Assembly (NCBI GenBank): GCA_025463605.1
Contig: JAODAV010000006.1
Location: forward strand, 1-64,000
Reading direction: 5' to 3'
Origin: Rhodoglobus sp.
GTDB taxonomy: Bacteria > Actinomycetota > Actinomycetes > Actinomycetales > Microbacteriaceae
DNA: 64,000 nt
Shown here: positions 1-7,677 of the stretch, one piece after another
How the letters are laid out: the number at the start of each line of letters is the position of its first letter
How positions within the stretch are numbered: the first letter of the stretch is position 1
Program-made: the position numbers and the translations under genes
The notes under the pieces: generated by a model
Databases searched by the model: none
Told to the model about the DNA's origin: nothing
Seen by the model: the letters and a program-made list of their open reading frames with translations, nothing else

Positions 1-220
1 CCACGGCGGCGCTCGCAACCTCGTAGCTTGGAAAGTACATGTCGATCAGGCGGTAGGCAGGGGTGGGCGAGCCGTCCTCCTTGGGCCAGACCTTCGACGT
101 CTCGATGCGTTCGAGGCCGGGCAGCGCTTTGGCGAGTTCGACCTGGCCGTCCGCGTACGCGGCTTCGAAGGCTTCCGGATCGGTGGGGTTGTCGTAGATG
201 ACGGTGATCTTCGTGGGCAT
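1..220 (-). CDS. EthD-family protein (5' part only)
   Basis: The first 73 codons of a gene that runs off the left edge. The product starts MPTKITVIYDNPTDPEAF and continues with a segment rich in Glu/Leu/Pro and then YRLIDMYFPSYEVA. This is the first strand and helix of the small dimeric alpha/beta-barrel EthD family, in which proteins of about 100 residues often act as stress-linked or accessory proteins of unknown chemistry. ATG at 220 is chosen because it places the conserved strand at the N-terminus; no clear Shine-Dalgarno sequence is seen. The C-terminal half and the rest of the operon, if any, lie outside the window, so the specific function stays open. Confidence 0.7.
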   Translation of the reverse strand, partial: MPTKITVIYDNPTDPEAFEAAYADGQVELAKALPGLERIETSKVWPKEDGSPTPAYRLIDMYFPSYEVASAAV

Positions 221-326
221 GTCGACTGCTTTCGCTAGTGGGGGATCCGGGCGTGCTGCGCATTGCCTCTGGTGCCTGCTTTCGATCCTGCCTGCGGTCG
301 AGCCGCAGAACAAGGGATATCGCTGG

Positions 327-962
327 TCAGCGCCCTCCTTCGCCGGCCGACATATCGCCGACGCTGGGCGTCCCGTCGGCGAGCGCATAGCGCTGCATGA
401 CCGCGCCCTTCGGCGAGGCCACGACCGGCTCGATGAGTTCGAGGTTCGTTGGGACCACCCCGTCGGCGAAGACCTTCTTTCCACCGCCGAGGAGGATCGG
501 GTACACCCAGAGGTTGAGCCGATCGAAGAGCCGCTCGGCGAGCAGGGTCTGCACGAAGTCGAGGCTGCCGATGACGTGGATCGACTCGTGCCGGTCACGC
601 AACTCGCGGACTGCGGCTGTGACATCCGCACCCAGCTGCGTGGAGTTGGCCCAGTCGAGGGTGCGCGCCTGGCGCGAGGCAACGTACTTCGGCAGGCGGT
701 TGAATAGCCGCGCGATCTGCCCGTCCGCGCCCCTCTCCTCGTGCGGCCAGTACGCGGCGAAGATGTCGTACGTGCGGCGCCCGAGCAGCAGAGCATCCAT
801 TCCCACCATCCCAGCGGCGACCTGCTCGCCGTCGACCGCGTCGATGAGGGGCGCCTGCCAGCCGCCAAACGCGAACCCGCCGTCCGGGTCCTCCTCCGGT
901 CCGCCCGGCGCTTGCGCGACGCCATCGAGCGTGGTGAACAGGTCGATGTGGATGAGTCCCAT
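327..962 (-). CDS. RibD C-terminal-domain / dihydrofolate-reductase-like protein
   Basis: A 211-residue cytosolic protein beginning MGLIHIDLFTTLDGVAQAPGG, the typical first strand and S/T-LDG loop of the RibD-C/DHFR-fold family. A central MDALLLGRRTYDIFAAYW motif and HVIGSLDFVQTLL followed by YPILLGGGKKVF match the NADPH-binding core. The family includes riboflavin-pathway reductases, but stand-alone actinobacterial members like this one are mostly uncharacterised reductases. GGAG seven bases before ATG 962 supports the start. A short GC-rich inverted repeat at 292-308 lies downstream and could end transcription, though no T-run follows. Substrate is not predictable from the sequence. Confidence 0.8.
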   Translation of the reverse strand: MGLIHIDLFTTLDGVAQAPGGPEEDPDGGFAFGGWQAPLIDAVDGEQVAAGMVGMDALLLGRRTYDIFAAYWPHEERGADGQIARLFNRLPKYVASRQARTLDWANSTQLGADVTAAVRELRDRHESIHVIGSLDFVQTLLAERLFDRLNLWVYPILLGGGKKVFADGVVPTNLELIEPVVASPKGAVMQRYALADGTPSVGDMSAGEGGR

Positions 963-1050
963 GCCGTGCTCCGTCCCTATCGCCCGTCGTCACCCCGGCG
1001 ACGGGACCACTTCGAGCCTGCCACACGATTCCCCGCGGGTCGAGGGTCGG

Positions 1051-1872
1051 CTAGTTCGCCTTGACCAACTCGATCAACAGGGTCGCGTAGGTCAGTGAAG
1101 CGCCTCCGGCGAACAGCGGGAGCGTGAGCGCCGAAACCGCGCTCGCCGGGTTGCGGACAGACAGCGTCTCGTTTGCCCCGGTCGTCTGCACGAGGGTGGT
1201 CTGAGCGATCGAACTCGTGCCGGTGGCCCGGCCCGTGACGGTGTAGGGCACCTCGACGCCGTTCTGGGCGAGAACAAGCTGACCGGCCTCGTTCACGGGA
1301 ACCTGGAATGTCACTCGGTAGACGCCCGGGTCGACGAGGGTGAAGATTGCCGGAGTCGACCTGACGATTCCGGTGGCCGTTGAAATGCCGTCAGCGGCGA
1401 AATCCACGTCGCCACCGGGCGCGACGGGCGAAATGTTGAAGCCGTAGAAGAGTGCGACCTCACCCGAGCCGGGTAATCCGGGTGTGCCTGCCGCTCCGGG
1501 TGCGCCCGGCGCACCAGGGGCACCGGGCGTTCCTGGAGCACCGGGTACACCAGCCGGTCCGACTGGCCCCGCTGCGCCCGCAGGTCCGACTGGCCCGGCT
1601 GCGCCCGCAGGACCGACCGGCCCGGCGGGCCCCGCTGCGCCTTGCGCTCCGACCGGTCCGGTAGCCCCGCGAGCGCCCTGCTCTCCTCGGGCGCCCGTGG
1701 CGCCAGCTGGTCCTGCTGCCCCCGGCGGCCCTTCGGCTCCCTGCTCTCCAGCCGGGCCTTGCGCGCCCTCGGGGCCTTCCGGCCCGGCGACACCCTGCGG
1801 TGTGCATGCGACCAGCGGCAGAACGAGCGCAATCGAAACCATGCCGAGAAAGACTTTGGACAGGCGCTTCAT
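1051..1872 (-). CDS. Collagen-like repeat lipoprotein with globular C-terminal domain
   Basis: A 273-residue predicted surface lipoprotein. Residues 1-23 form a lipoprotein signal ([11 protein letters not shown] start, lipobox LVAC with Cys23). Residues about 27-137 are uninterrupted Gly-X-Y triplets (GPA, GPV, GAP) able to form a collagen triple helix. Residues 138-273 start [13 protein letters not shown] and look like the beta-rich C1q/TNF-like trimerisation domain found behind collagen stalks such as BclA; this is inferred from pattern only. ATG 1872 is preferred over an in-frame upstream codon at 1953 because it gives the signal peptide and has GGGGA upstream. The likely role is a trimeric cell-surface stalk; its partner is unknown. 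Confidence 0.8.
   Translation of the reverse strand: MKRLSKVFLGMVSIALVLPLVACTPQGVAGPEGPEGAQGPAGEQGAEGPPGAAGPAGATGARGEQGARGATGPVGAQGAAGPAGPVGPAGAAGPVGPAGAAGPVGPAGVPGAPGTPGAPGAPGAPGAAGTPGLPGSGEVALFYGFNISPVAPGGDVDFAADGISTATGIVRSTPAIFTLVDPGVYRVTFQVPVNEAGQLVLAQNGVEVPYTVTGRATGTSSIAQTTLVQTTGANETLSVRNPASAVSALTLPLFAGGASLTYATLLIELVKAN
1462..1794 (-). repeat. Gly-X-Y coding repeat (collagen region)
   Basis: About 37 consecutive GGN-NNN-NNN triplets, with several identical 18-27 base blocks (for example the repeated GPVGPAGAA unit near 1550-1630). Such repeats often change in length by slippage. Because Gly (GGN) and Pro (CCN) codons are reverse complements, the opposite strand also reads as a PGA/PAGPTG-type repeat. 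Confidence 0.85.
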
Positions 1873-1971
1873 GGAGATCCCCACATCACTCAGAGGACTC
1901 AAGAGTAGGGGTTCACGGCGTCGCAGCCATACTGTGGCGCGTTTCGAGTTCAATCCCGCCTCAAGGAAGGC

Positions 1972-2003
1972 TTGACACGTCCGTTACTGTGCCTGATACA
2001 GTA
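1972..2003 (+). promoter_or_regulatory. padR promoter with overlapping palindromic operator
   Basis: TTGACA (1972-1977) forms a perfect -35 box. GATACA (1995-2000, spacer 17) or TACAGT (1997-2002) serves as -10. A perfect inverted repeat TACTGT-N7-ACAGTA (1985-2003) overlaps the -10. PadR proteins usually repress their own operon through such palindromes, so this is a good autoregulatory operator candidate. The start codon at 2010 follows the -10 by seven bases, which suggests a leaderless mRNA. Confidence 0.65.
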
Positions 2004-2009
2004 CTAGAC

Positions 2010-2420
2010 ATGAACGCCAAGTCGTCTAAGCCTGAGCCTGACCCTGAGCCCGACCTCCGGCCCGGCCCCGCTCAGTCGGAGCCCTTTGCAGCCGACCTGC
2101 TGCGCGGCCACACCGACACGATCGTGCTCGGCGTGCTACGTGATGTCGACCGGTACGGCTACGAGATCTACAAGACGATCCGGGATGCGACGGGCGGGGA
2201 CTACGAGATCAAGGAAGCGACGCTCTACGCCACCTTCCGCAGGCTCGTGAAGGACGGGCTCGTCGAGGCTTATTGGGGCGATGAGACCCAGGGCGGGCGC
2301 CGCAAGTACTACCGGATCACCGACTCTGGTCGCGCGATTTACGCGCGAAACGTCAAGGACTGGACCGCAACCCAGCGCATCATCAACACCCTCCTCAAGC
2401 TGAAAGGCACCACCTCATGA
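2010..2420 (+). CDS. PadR-family transcriptional regulator
   Basis: A 136-residue DNA-binding repressor. After an acidic, Pro-rich N-terminal stretch (residues 1-25), the winged helix follows: LLRGHTDTIVLGVLRDVDRY, then GYEIYKTI, the recognition region EATLYATFRRLVKDGLVEAY, and the wing QGGRRKYYRITDSGRA. ATG 2010 is used because it directly follows the promoter and fits a leaderless start. Its stop overlaps the next gene by four bases (ATGA), so it heads a four-gene operon with an ABC exporter, the usual setting of PadR regulators that sense an exported toxic compound. The effector ligand cannot be predicted. Confidence 0.88.
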   Translation: MNAKSSKPEPDPEPDLRPGPAQSEPFAADLLRGHTDTIVLGVLRDVDRYGYEIYKTIRDATGGDYEIKEATLYATFRRLVKDGLVEAYWGDETQGGRRKYYRITDSGRAIYARNVKDWTATQRIINTLLKLKGTTS

Positions 2421-3331
2421 GCACCGCCGACACCTCGAGCATCCATCGCTACCTGGACGACGCCTTCGCTGGAGTGCCCGTCACTCCCGAGTCCCAGGAC
2501 CTCAAAGAGGAACTCCGCGGCAACCTCGCCGTCCGTGTAAGTGAACTGCTCGCGCGCGGCATGGATGCCCCCGCCGCCGCCGCGACGGCCGTGGAGGAAC
2601 TCGGCGACATCCGTCCACTCCTCGACTCACTCGCCGGGGGCGGCGCAGCAACGGGCAAGCCCGCACCGCTCAACCACGCCACCGCCGCCGCCCATTACCG
2701 GGTGCGACCGAAGCCCGGTTTCGTGGTGCGCACCGTCGTGCTGTGCCTGGTTCTGCTCGCCGGTGCCATCATTCTCACGCTGGACGCGGTTCATGCGGTG
2801 TCGTGGGAGAGCACCACCCTCATGCTGGCCGTGGCGCTCGGTGTTGCCCTGTCGGTCGGTCTGATCGTTGCGGACTCCCTCCAGCAGGAGACGACGCAGC
2901 ATTACCCGGTCCGTCGAGGGCGCGCCGTCCTGTTCGGCGCCGCCGCAACTCTCGGCGCACTGGGTCTAGGGCTCACTGCGGTGTTTCTCGGGGATCTGCA
3001 GCTCTGGCTGCTGATCGCCGGCGTCGCGCTCGCCCTCGCCGCACTGGTGGGCTTCGTCTGGCTCGGCGTGACGCAGACCAACCGCACCAAGCCGTGGGTG
3101 CTCACCATGTACCGAGACATCGAGACAGTCGACCGCTTCACGGAAGACCCGGTGGCCGCCGCCCGTTTCGGCCTGTACACCGTGATCATCTGGACCCTCG
3201 TGCTCGCCGCCTTCGTCGTACTGAGCATCACGATTGGCTTCGCCTGGTCGTGGCTCGCGATCGTGCTGGGCATCGTCGTCTTCATGTTCGTGCTCGCACG
3301 GATGCTCTTCCCCGAAAAGAAAGACAAGTGA
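2417..3331 (+). CDS. Permease-prefix-domain membrane protein
   Basis: A 304-residue membrane protein translated by overlap with padR. Residues 1-75 (SSIHRYLDDAFAGV, LKEELRGNL, MDAPAAAATAVEELGDIRPL) form the soluble helical permease-prefix/HAAS domain. About six hydrophobic segments follow from residue 100 to the end (VVLCLVLLAGAIILTL and similar). Proteins of this kind sit between a PadR regulator and an ABC exporter and are thought to couple or regulate them; no enzyme motif is visible. Its stop overlaps a possible GTG start (3328) of the ATPase gene. Confidence 0.7.
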   Translation: MSTADTSSIHRYLDDAFAGVPVTPESQDLKEELRGNLAVRVSELLARGMDAPAAAATAVEELGDIRPLLDSLAGGGAATGKPAPLNHATAAAHYRVRPKPGFVVRTVVLCLVLLAGAIILTLDAVHAVSWESTTLMLAVALGVALSVGLIVADSLQQETTQHYPVRRGRAVLFGAAATLGALGLGLTAVFLGDLQLWLLIAGVALALAALVGFVWLGVTQTNRTKPWVLTMYRDIETVDRFTEDPVAAARFGLYTVIIWTLVLAAFVVLSITIGFAWSWLAIVLGIVVFMFVLARMLFPEKKDK

Positions 3332-3336
3332 ACCCC

Positions 3337-4341
3337 ATGACCTCGTCAAACTCCCCCGCGATCGAAGCCCGCGGACTCAGCAAGACCTATCCGGGGGGAC
3401 GCGGCAAACCGCGCGTCAGCGCCCTGAACGACTTGAGCTTCTCGGCAGAGTCGGGCACGATCTTCGGCCTGCTCGGACCGAACGGCGCGGGCAAGTCGAC
3501 GACCGTCAAGATCCTCTCGACGCTGACCCGGCCCGATTCGGGCACCGCGACCGTCGCCGGAATCGACGTGGCGAGGCATCCGGACCGGGTGCGCCGCGCG
3601 ATCGGGTTCGTCGCCCAGAAGCAGGTCTCCGACCCCATGGACACGGGTCGCGAGAACCTCATGCTCGCCGGCCGGCTGCAGGGAATGTCGACCAGGGATG
3701 CCCGTGCTCGCGCAATCGAGTTGCTGCACCGATTCTCCCTCGCCGAGGCCGCTGATCGCCAGGTGCAGTCGTACTCGGGCGGCATGGCGCGCAAACTCGA
3801 CGTCGCTATCGGGCTCATGCACCACCCGAGCGTGCTGTTCCTCGACGAGCCGACCACCGGTCTCGACCCGGAGGCGCGCGCCGAACTCTGGGCGGAACTG
3901 CGCGCGATGGCAGCAGCCGAGCACATGACGGTGCTGCTCACCACGCACTACCTCGAGGAGGCCGACCACCTCGCGAGCCGGCTCGCGATCGTCGACCACG
4001 GTCGTGTGGTCGTCGAGGGCACTCCCGAGCAGCTCAAGGACGGGCTGCGCGGCGACGCCGTGCTCGTCGAGTTGACGCCTTCCACCGACGTCGCTCTCGC
4101 TCTGACCGCCGTTTCGGGCGTGAGTGGGCTCGGCGACGTGATGGTGGAGGGCCGCATGATCCGGGGCCGCGCGGCCGTCGGCGCCACGGCGCTGCCGCTC
4201 GTGCTGGGCGCACTCGACGCGGCCGGGCTGGACGTGGCATCCGCCACCGTCGCTCGCCCGAGTCTCGACGACGTGTACCTCAAGTACACCGGCCACAGCT
4301 TCGCCAACGCGGAGCCGACCACGCAGGAGAAGGCAGCATGA
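3337..4341 (+). CDS. ABC transporter ATP-binding protein (DrrA-type)
   Basis: A 334-residue ATPase of the daunorubicin-resistance type. Walker A GPNGAGKST is at residues 47-55, signature YSGGM at 146-150, Walker B VLFLDE at 166-171, D-loop TGLDP after it, and the switch His in LLTTHYLEE. The C-terminal 100 residues are the DrrA-type extension (DDVYLKYTGHSF). It energises export by the permease encoded directly downstream (four-base overlap). A GTG at 3328 overlapping the previous stop is an alternative start; ATG 3337 keeps the usual N-terminus IEARGLSKTY. The exported substrate, probably a drug or lipid-like molecule, is unknown. Confidence 0.92.
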   Translation: MTSSNSPAIEARGLSKTYPGGRGKPRVSALNDLSFSAESGTIFGLLGPNGAGKSTTVKILSTLTRPDSGTATVAGIDVARHPDRVRRAIGFVAQKQVSDPMDTGRENLMLAGRLQGMSTRDARARAIELLHRFSLAEAADRQVQSYSGGMARKLDVAIGLMHHPSVLFLDEPTTGLDPEARAELWAELRAMAAAEHMTVLLTTHYLEEADHLASRLAIVDHGRVVVEGTPEQLKDGLRGDAVLVELTPSTDVALALTAVSGVSGLGDVMVEGRMIRGRAAVGATALPLVLGALDAAGLDVASATVARPSLDDVYLKYTGHSFANAEPTTQEKAA

Positions 4342-5117
4342 GCATCGCAATCACCCACACGGCCGTGCTGACGGCCCGGCAGCTGCGGGCGTTCCTGCGG
4401 GTGCCCGCGTACCTCGCGATGAATCTCATCCAGCCGGTCATCTGGCTGCTGTTGTTCGGGCAGCTCTTCACGTCGGTCGTCGACATCCCGGGGTTCAGCG
4501 GAGGCGACGACTACCTCGTGTTCCTCACGCCGGGCATCGTCATGATGATGGCGCTGTTCGGCAGTGCCTGGGCGGGAACCTCGTACATCCAGGACATGGA
4601 TCGCGGTGTCATGGACCGCTTCCTCACCTCCCCCACGAGCCGGGGCGGGATGATCGTGTCCACCATGCTGTACCAGGCGGTGCTCACCGTCATCCAGACA
4701 CTCGTCGTGCTGGGGGTGGCGTGGCTGGCCGGGGCTCGCTTCGAGGGCGGGGTCACGGGCATCCTCGTGCTGTTGCTTGCTGCGGTGCTGCTGACGTTCG
4801 TGTTCGCGGCGTTCTCGAACGCGATCGCCCTGCTTGCGAAGCAGCAGACGGCGCTCATCGGCATCTCGCAATTGCTGTCGTTCCCGCTGATGTTCCTCAG
4901 TTCGGCGATCATGGACACGTCGCTCTCGCCCGATTGGGTGCAGAACGTCGCGCGCTTCAACCCCGTCGAGTGGGCTGTCGTGGCGGGACGGCAAGCGCTG
5001 CAGGTGTCGCCCGACTGGGGTGCTGTGTGGGCGTCGCTGGGGTTGCTCGCGACGCTCGTCGTGGTGATGACGTGGCTGGCGACGCGGGCGTTCCGGGTGT
5101 ACCAGCGGTCGGTGTAG
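4338..5117 (+). CDS. ABC-2-type permease (DrrB-type)
   Basis: A 259-residue integral membrane protein with about six membrane helices, starting HTAVLTARQLRAFLRVPAYL and containing the ABC-2 signature region around LMFLSSAIMDTSLSPDWVQ and ARFNPVEWAVVAGRQAL. It forms the transmembrane part of the exporter with the preceding ATPase (overlap ATGA at 4338-4341) and closes the PadR operon. The following gene is convergent, only 13 bases away. Substrate unknown. Confidence 0.9.
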   Translation: MSIAITHTAVLTARQLRAFLRVPAYLAMNLIQPVIWLLLFGQLFTSVVDIPGFSGGDDYLVFLTPGIVMMMALFGSAWAGTSYIQDMDRGVMDRFLTSPTSRGGMIVSTMLYQAVLTVIQTLVVLGVAWLAGARFEGGVTGILVLLLAAVLLTFVFAAFSNAIALLAKQQTALIGISQLLSFPLMFLSSAIMDTSLSPDWVQNVARFNPVEWAVVAGRQALQVSPDWGAVWASLGLLATLVVVMTWLATRAFRVYQRSV

Positions 5118-5130
5118 TGGCCGCCCGACG

Positions 5131-5463
5131 CTAGGTCAGGTCCACCCGTCGGCCCATGCCGAACGCCTCGGCCTCGGAGTCGGTGACCATCGCGTAGACG
5201 CCGGCCGGCACTCCCTGCCGCTCGGCGATCGCGACAGCCGTGGCGAGCAGGTCGGCCTCGCTCGAGCCGGTGAGGAAGTACACGTAGTAATCGCCCCACT
5301 CTTGCGCGTCGTCGTAGATCAGCACCTCGCCGATCTCCTCGAGCTCGACCAGGTACTCCATCACGTCGTCGATCCACGGAAAGGCGTACTCACCCTCAGG
5401 CACATCCTTCGACGGGGTCATCGGAATGTGCACTTCGACGACGAGTTCAGTGGGATCGGCCAT
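5131..5463 (-). CDS. Small acidic conserved protein of unknown function
   Basis: A 110-residue soluble, acidic protein (MADPTELVVEVHIPMTPSKD at the start; DAQEWGDYYVYFLTGSSEAD in the middle; DSEAEAFGMGRRVDLT at the end). I do not recognise a named family. TACGCT at 5470-5475 lies exactly six bases before ATG 5463, fitting a leaderless start and arguing against an upstream in-frame codon. A degenerate, internally deleted copy of this gene lies at 15498-15577, so the family has duplicated in this genome. It sits between the ABC exporter and the YCII/sigma pair with no obvious link to either. Confidence 0.65.
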   Translation of the reverse strand: MADPTELVVEVHIPMTPSKDVPEGEYAFPWIDDVMEYLVELEEIGEVLIYDDAQEWGDYYVYFLTGSSEADLLATAVAIAERQGVPAGVYAMVTDSEAEAFGMGRRVDLT

Positions 5464-5469
5464 GGGTTC

Positions 5470-5475
5470 AGCGTA
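5470..5475 (-). promoter_or_regulatory. -10 box TACGCT, leaderless start
   Basis: TACGCT on the minus strand, six bases before ATG 5463 of the small acidic protein; no Shine-Dalgarno sequence is present. Confidence 0.45.
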
Positions 5476-5556
5476 CCGATTCATCCCGGCCAGTCGATTG
5501 GCGCCTTCTTCGGTCGTCACCTTCGTGACAGCATCAATTACACGAAGGGAACTCCG

Positions 5557-5931
5557 ATGCGATATTCACTCCTACTCAACTACTCCGAGGCCGAGGGCGC
5601 CGCGCTCCCCGAGGAGGCGATGGCCGAGGGACGCGCGGCATTCGACGCTTACGCGAAGTCGCTCAACGAGGCGGGCGTGCTGCTCGGCGCGGACGTGCTG
5701 CAGCCGACCGCGGCATCCACCACGGTTACGCTGCGAAATGGCAGCCTGCAGGTGCAGGACGGCCCGTTCGCGGACACGAAGGAGCAGCTCGGCGGCGTGT
5801 TCCTGATCGATGTGCCCGACCTGGATGCCGCACTCGCTTGGGCGGAGAAGTGCCCGGCCGCGCAGTGGGGCACCGTCGAGATCCGTCCGGTCGGGGTCTA
5901 CTTCAGCGACGGGCAGTGGAACCAGGCGTAG
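5557..5931 (+). CDS. YCII/DGPF-domain protein
   Basis: A 124-residue ferredoxin-fold protein of the YCII/DGPF family: MRYSLLLNYSEAEGA at the start, the hallmark VQDGPFADTKEQLGG around residue 70, and FLIDVPDLDAALAWAEKCP near the end. AAGGGA six bases before ATG 5557 gives a good ribosome site. Its 3' end overlaps the start of an ECF sigma factor gene by 16 bases; this is the standard arrangement of ECF42 sigma factors with DGPF proteins, in which the small protein is proposed to sense or transmit a signal. Its biochemical role is not established. Confidence 0.88.
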   Translation: MRYSLLLNYSEAEGAALPEEAMAEGRAAFDAYAKSLNEAGVLLGADVLQPTAASTTVTLRNGSLQVQDGPFADTKEQLGGVFLIDVPDLDAALAWAEKCPAAQWGTVEIRPVGVYFSDGQWNQA

Positions 5932-7109
5932 CGGCCGCCGCGCGGGCGGAGGAGGTGGCGCGCTCGTCCTACGGACGACTGCTCGCTGTGCTCGCCGCCC
6001 GCACCGGCGACATCTCGGCCGCGGAGGATGCCTTGGCCGACGCCTTCGAGCGGGCGCTGCGCACCTGGCCGGCCCGCGGCATCCCGGACAACCCCGAGGG
6101 GTGGCTCGTGACGGTCGCGAAGAACCGCTGGCTCGATGCCCTGAAGGCCCGGCGCCCGGCGCCTCTCGCCACTGAAGAAGGCGACCTCGACCTCGACCGC
6201 ATCCCCGACAAGCGCCTCGAGCTGATGTTTGTGTGCGCACACCCGGCGATCGATGCGGCGGTGCGCACGCCGCTCATGCTGCAGGTGGTGCTGGGGTTCG
6301 AGGCATCCCCGATCGCTGCCGCCTTCGCGATGCCGACTGCAACGATGGCTCAGCGACTGGTGCGGGCGAAGCGGCGCATCCGGGATGCGCGCATCCCCTT
6401 CGTCGTGCCCTCCCGCGATGACATGCCGGCGCGCCTGCCCGCCGTGCTCGAGGCGGTCTACGGCGCGTACGCGATCGACTGGCAGCTGGTCTCCGGCACG
6501 ACGGTGCGCGACTCGCTCGCCGCCGAGGCGCTCTACCTCGCGCTGCTGCTGGCGACGCTCCTCCCCGACCCCGAAACCCTTGGCCTCGCCGCCCTGCTCT
6601 CCCTCTCCATCGCCCGCACCCCGGCGCGAATCCGGGACGGGATGCTCGTGCCGCTTGAATCCCAGGACACCGCCCTCTGGGATCACGCGCTCATCGCCCA
6701 GGGCGAAGCGCTGCTGCGCCGGGCCCACGCCTTCGGACGCATCGGCCGCTTCCAGCTCGAGGCCGCCATCCAGTCGGTACACTGTGCCCGCGCCGCCACC
6801 GGGGTTGTCGACTGGGACGTGTTGCGCACTCTCTACACCGCCCTGCTGCAGGTTGGGCCGACGCTCGGCGCGCAGGTGTCCCTCGCCGCGGTGGTTGCGC
6901 GCATCGAAGGGCCGACCGCGGGGATTGCGGCGCTTGACGCGTTGGGCGAGCCCTCGTTCCAGCCGTACTGGGCGACGCAGGCGCACCTCCTCGAGTCGCT
7001 GGGGCGACGGGATGACGCGGGCGACGCTTATGCGAAGGCGATCAGCCTCACGACTGAGCCCGCGCTGCGCGCGTGGCTCTTTGCGCGGCTGGCGGCGCTC
7101 CCCTCATAA
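5916..7109 (+). CDS. ECF sigma factor, ECF42-like, with long C-terminal extension
   Basis: A 397-residue sigma-70-family regulator. Region 2 is EVARSSYGRLLAVLAARTGD to DALADAFERALRTWP; region 4 is around ASPIAAAFAMPTATMAQRLV with RAKRRIRDARIP. The remaining roughly 230 residues are a helical extension of the DUF6596 type with TPR-like helices, typical of ECF42 and often called RpoE-like. No anti-sigma gene is nearby; the extension and the DGPF partner are thought to control activity. GTG 5916 overlaps the upstream gene and gives the usual N-terminus VEPGVAAAARAEEVAR; GTG 5955 is the fallback. Confidence 0.85.
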   Translation: MEPGVAAAARAEEVARSSYGRLLAVLAARTGDISAAEDALADAFERALRTWPARGIPDNPEGWLVTVAKNRWLDALKARRPAPLATEEGDLDLDRIPDKRLELMFVCAHPAIDAAVRTPLMLQVVLGFEASPIAAAFAMPTATMAQRLVRAKRRIRDARIPFVVPSRDDMPARLPAVLEAVYGAYAIDWQLVSGTTVRDSLAAEALYLALLLATLLPDPETLGLAALLSLSIARTPARIRDGMLVPLESQDTALWDHALIAQGEALLRRAHAFGRIGRFQLEAAIQSVHCARAATGVVDWDVLRTLYTALLQVGPTLGAQVSLAAVVARIEGPTAGIAALDALGEPSFQPYWATQAHLLESLGRRDDAGDAYAKAISLTTEPALRAWLFARLAALPS

Positions 7110-7280
7110 ATACCATGGGCCCTCGGCATCTGGTCATTGCGAATTGATCGCCTACGGGTGAAGATTGCGGTGGCAACTAACCCATAAGGGTGCCCGGGGT
7201 CCGGTCAGTAAGACGCGAACTCAGACACTGGCCGTAGATAAGCGGAGCAGGTCGTCCACGAATCACTTCTGGAGACCTCC

Positions 7281-7481
7281 ATGTGTTCAAAGTTGCCCTA
7301 TCACTCGATCCTTGGCGCCGCACGTGCTTTGGCTGCGATCCGCTCCCACTCAAGAAGCGGGACCCGGCGCGAGGTTGGCATTCACCCTTGCGCGGTCTGT
7401 AGGGCCTTCCATCTCACGTCTGCGCGCGGCAGCGAGCGAAACCGATGGACGCGTTGGGCCGAACGGATATGCGCTAGTTGA
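7281..7481 (+). CDS. Small Cys/His protein (possible zinc knuckle)
   Basis: A 66-residue basic protein. Residues 3-20 resemble the helix SKLPYHSILGAARALAAIR, followed by HPCAVCRAFHLTS, a CxxC-xxx-H knuckle that recalls short actinobacterial proteins ending in a YRCPxCxxWHLTS motif. A GGAGA site lies six to seven bases before ATG 7281. The gene is isolated: about 170 bases separate it from the sigma factor and about 195 from the helicase, and no other gene is seen in those gaps. The function is unknown; a small nucleic-acid-binding role is possible. Coding status rests on the ribosome site and motif only. Confidence 0.5.
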   Translation: MCSKLPYHSILGAARALAAIRSHSRSGTRREVGIHPCAVCRAFHLTSARGSERNRWTRWAERICAS

Positions 7482-7677
7482 CCGCAAGATTACCGATCCC
7501 ACCGTTTCGACCTGCGACGAACTCGCGTGAGCAGTGGACCTCGTGGGCCCCGACGCTCTCCGGGAAGGCGGCGTCCTTCTGCGCCTGTCCCCCGAACGCG
7601 GAGTCCCGCTCGCGGCGCGACCCTGCGAGACTGGGCACACCGGCGGCCGGGCCGGTACCTGGGGTCGGGGGATCCGC

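Noticed and set aside
292-308. Rho-independent terminator after the RibD-like gene
   Set aside because: The stem is only six pairs with no T-run on either strand.
1484-1975. Plus-strand frame reading as a Pro/Gly/Ala repeat protein opposite the collagen gene
   Set aside because: It is the mirror of GGN/CCN codons. It has no signal peptide or promoter, whereas the minus strand has a lipobox, a head domain and a ribosome site.
3346-4994. Long minus-strand frames opposite the ABC transporter genes
   Set aside because: Arg/His/Glu-rich composition of the kind produced by antisense reading of high-GC genes; the plus-strand genes have complete ABC motifs.
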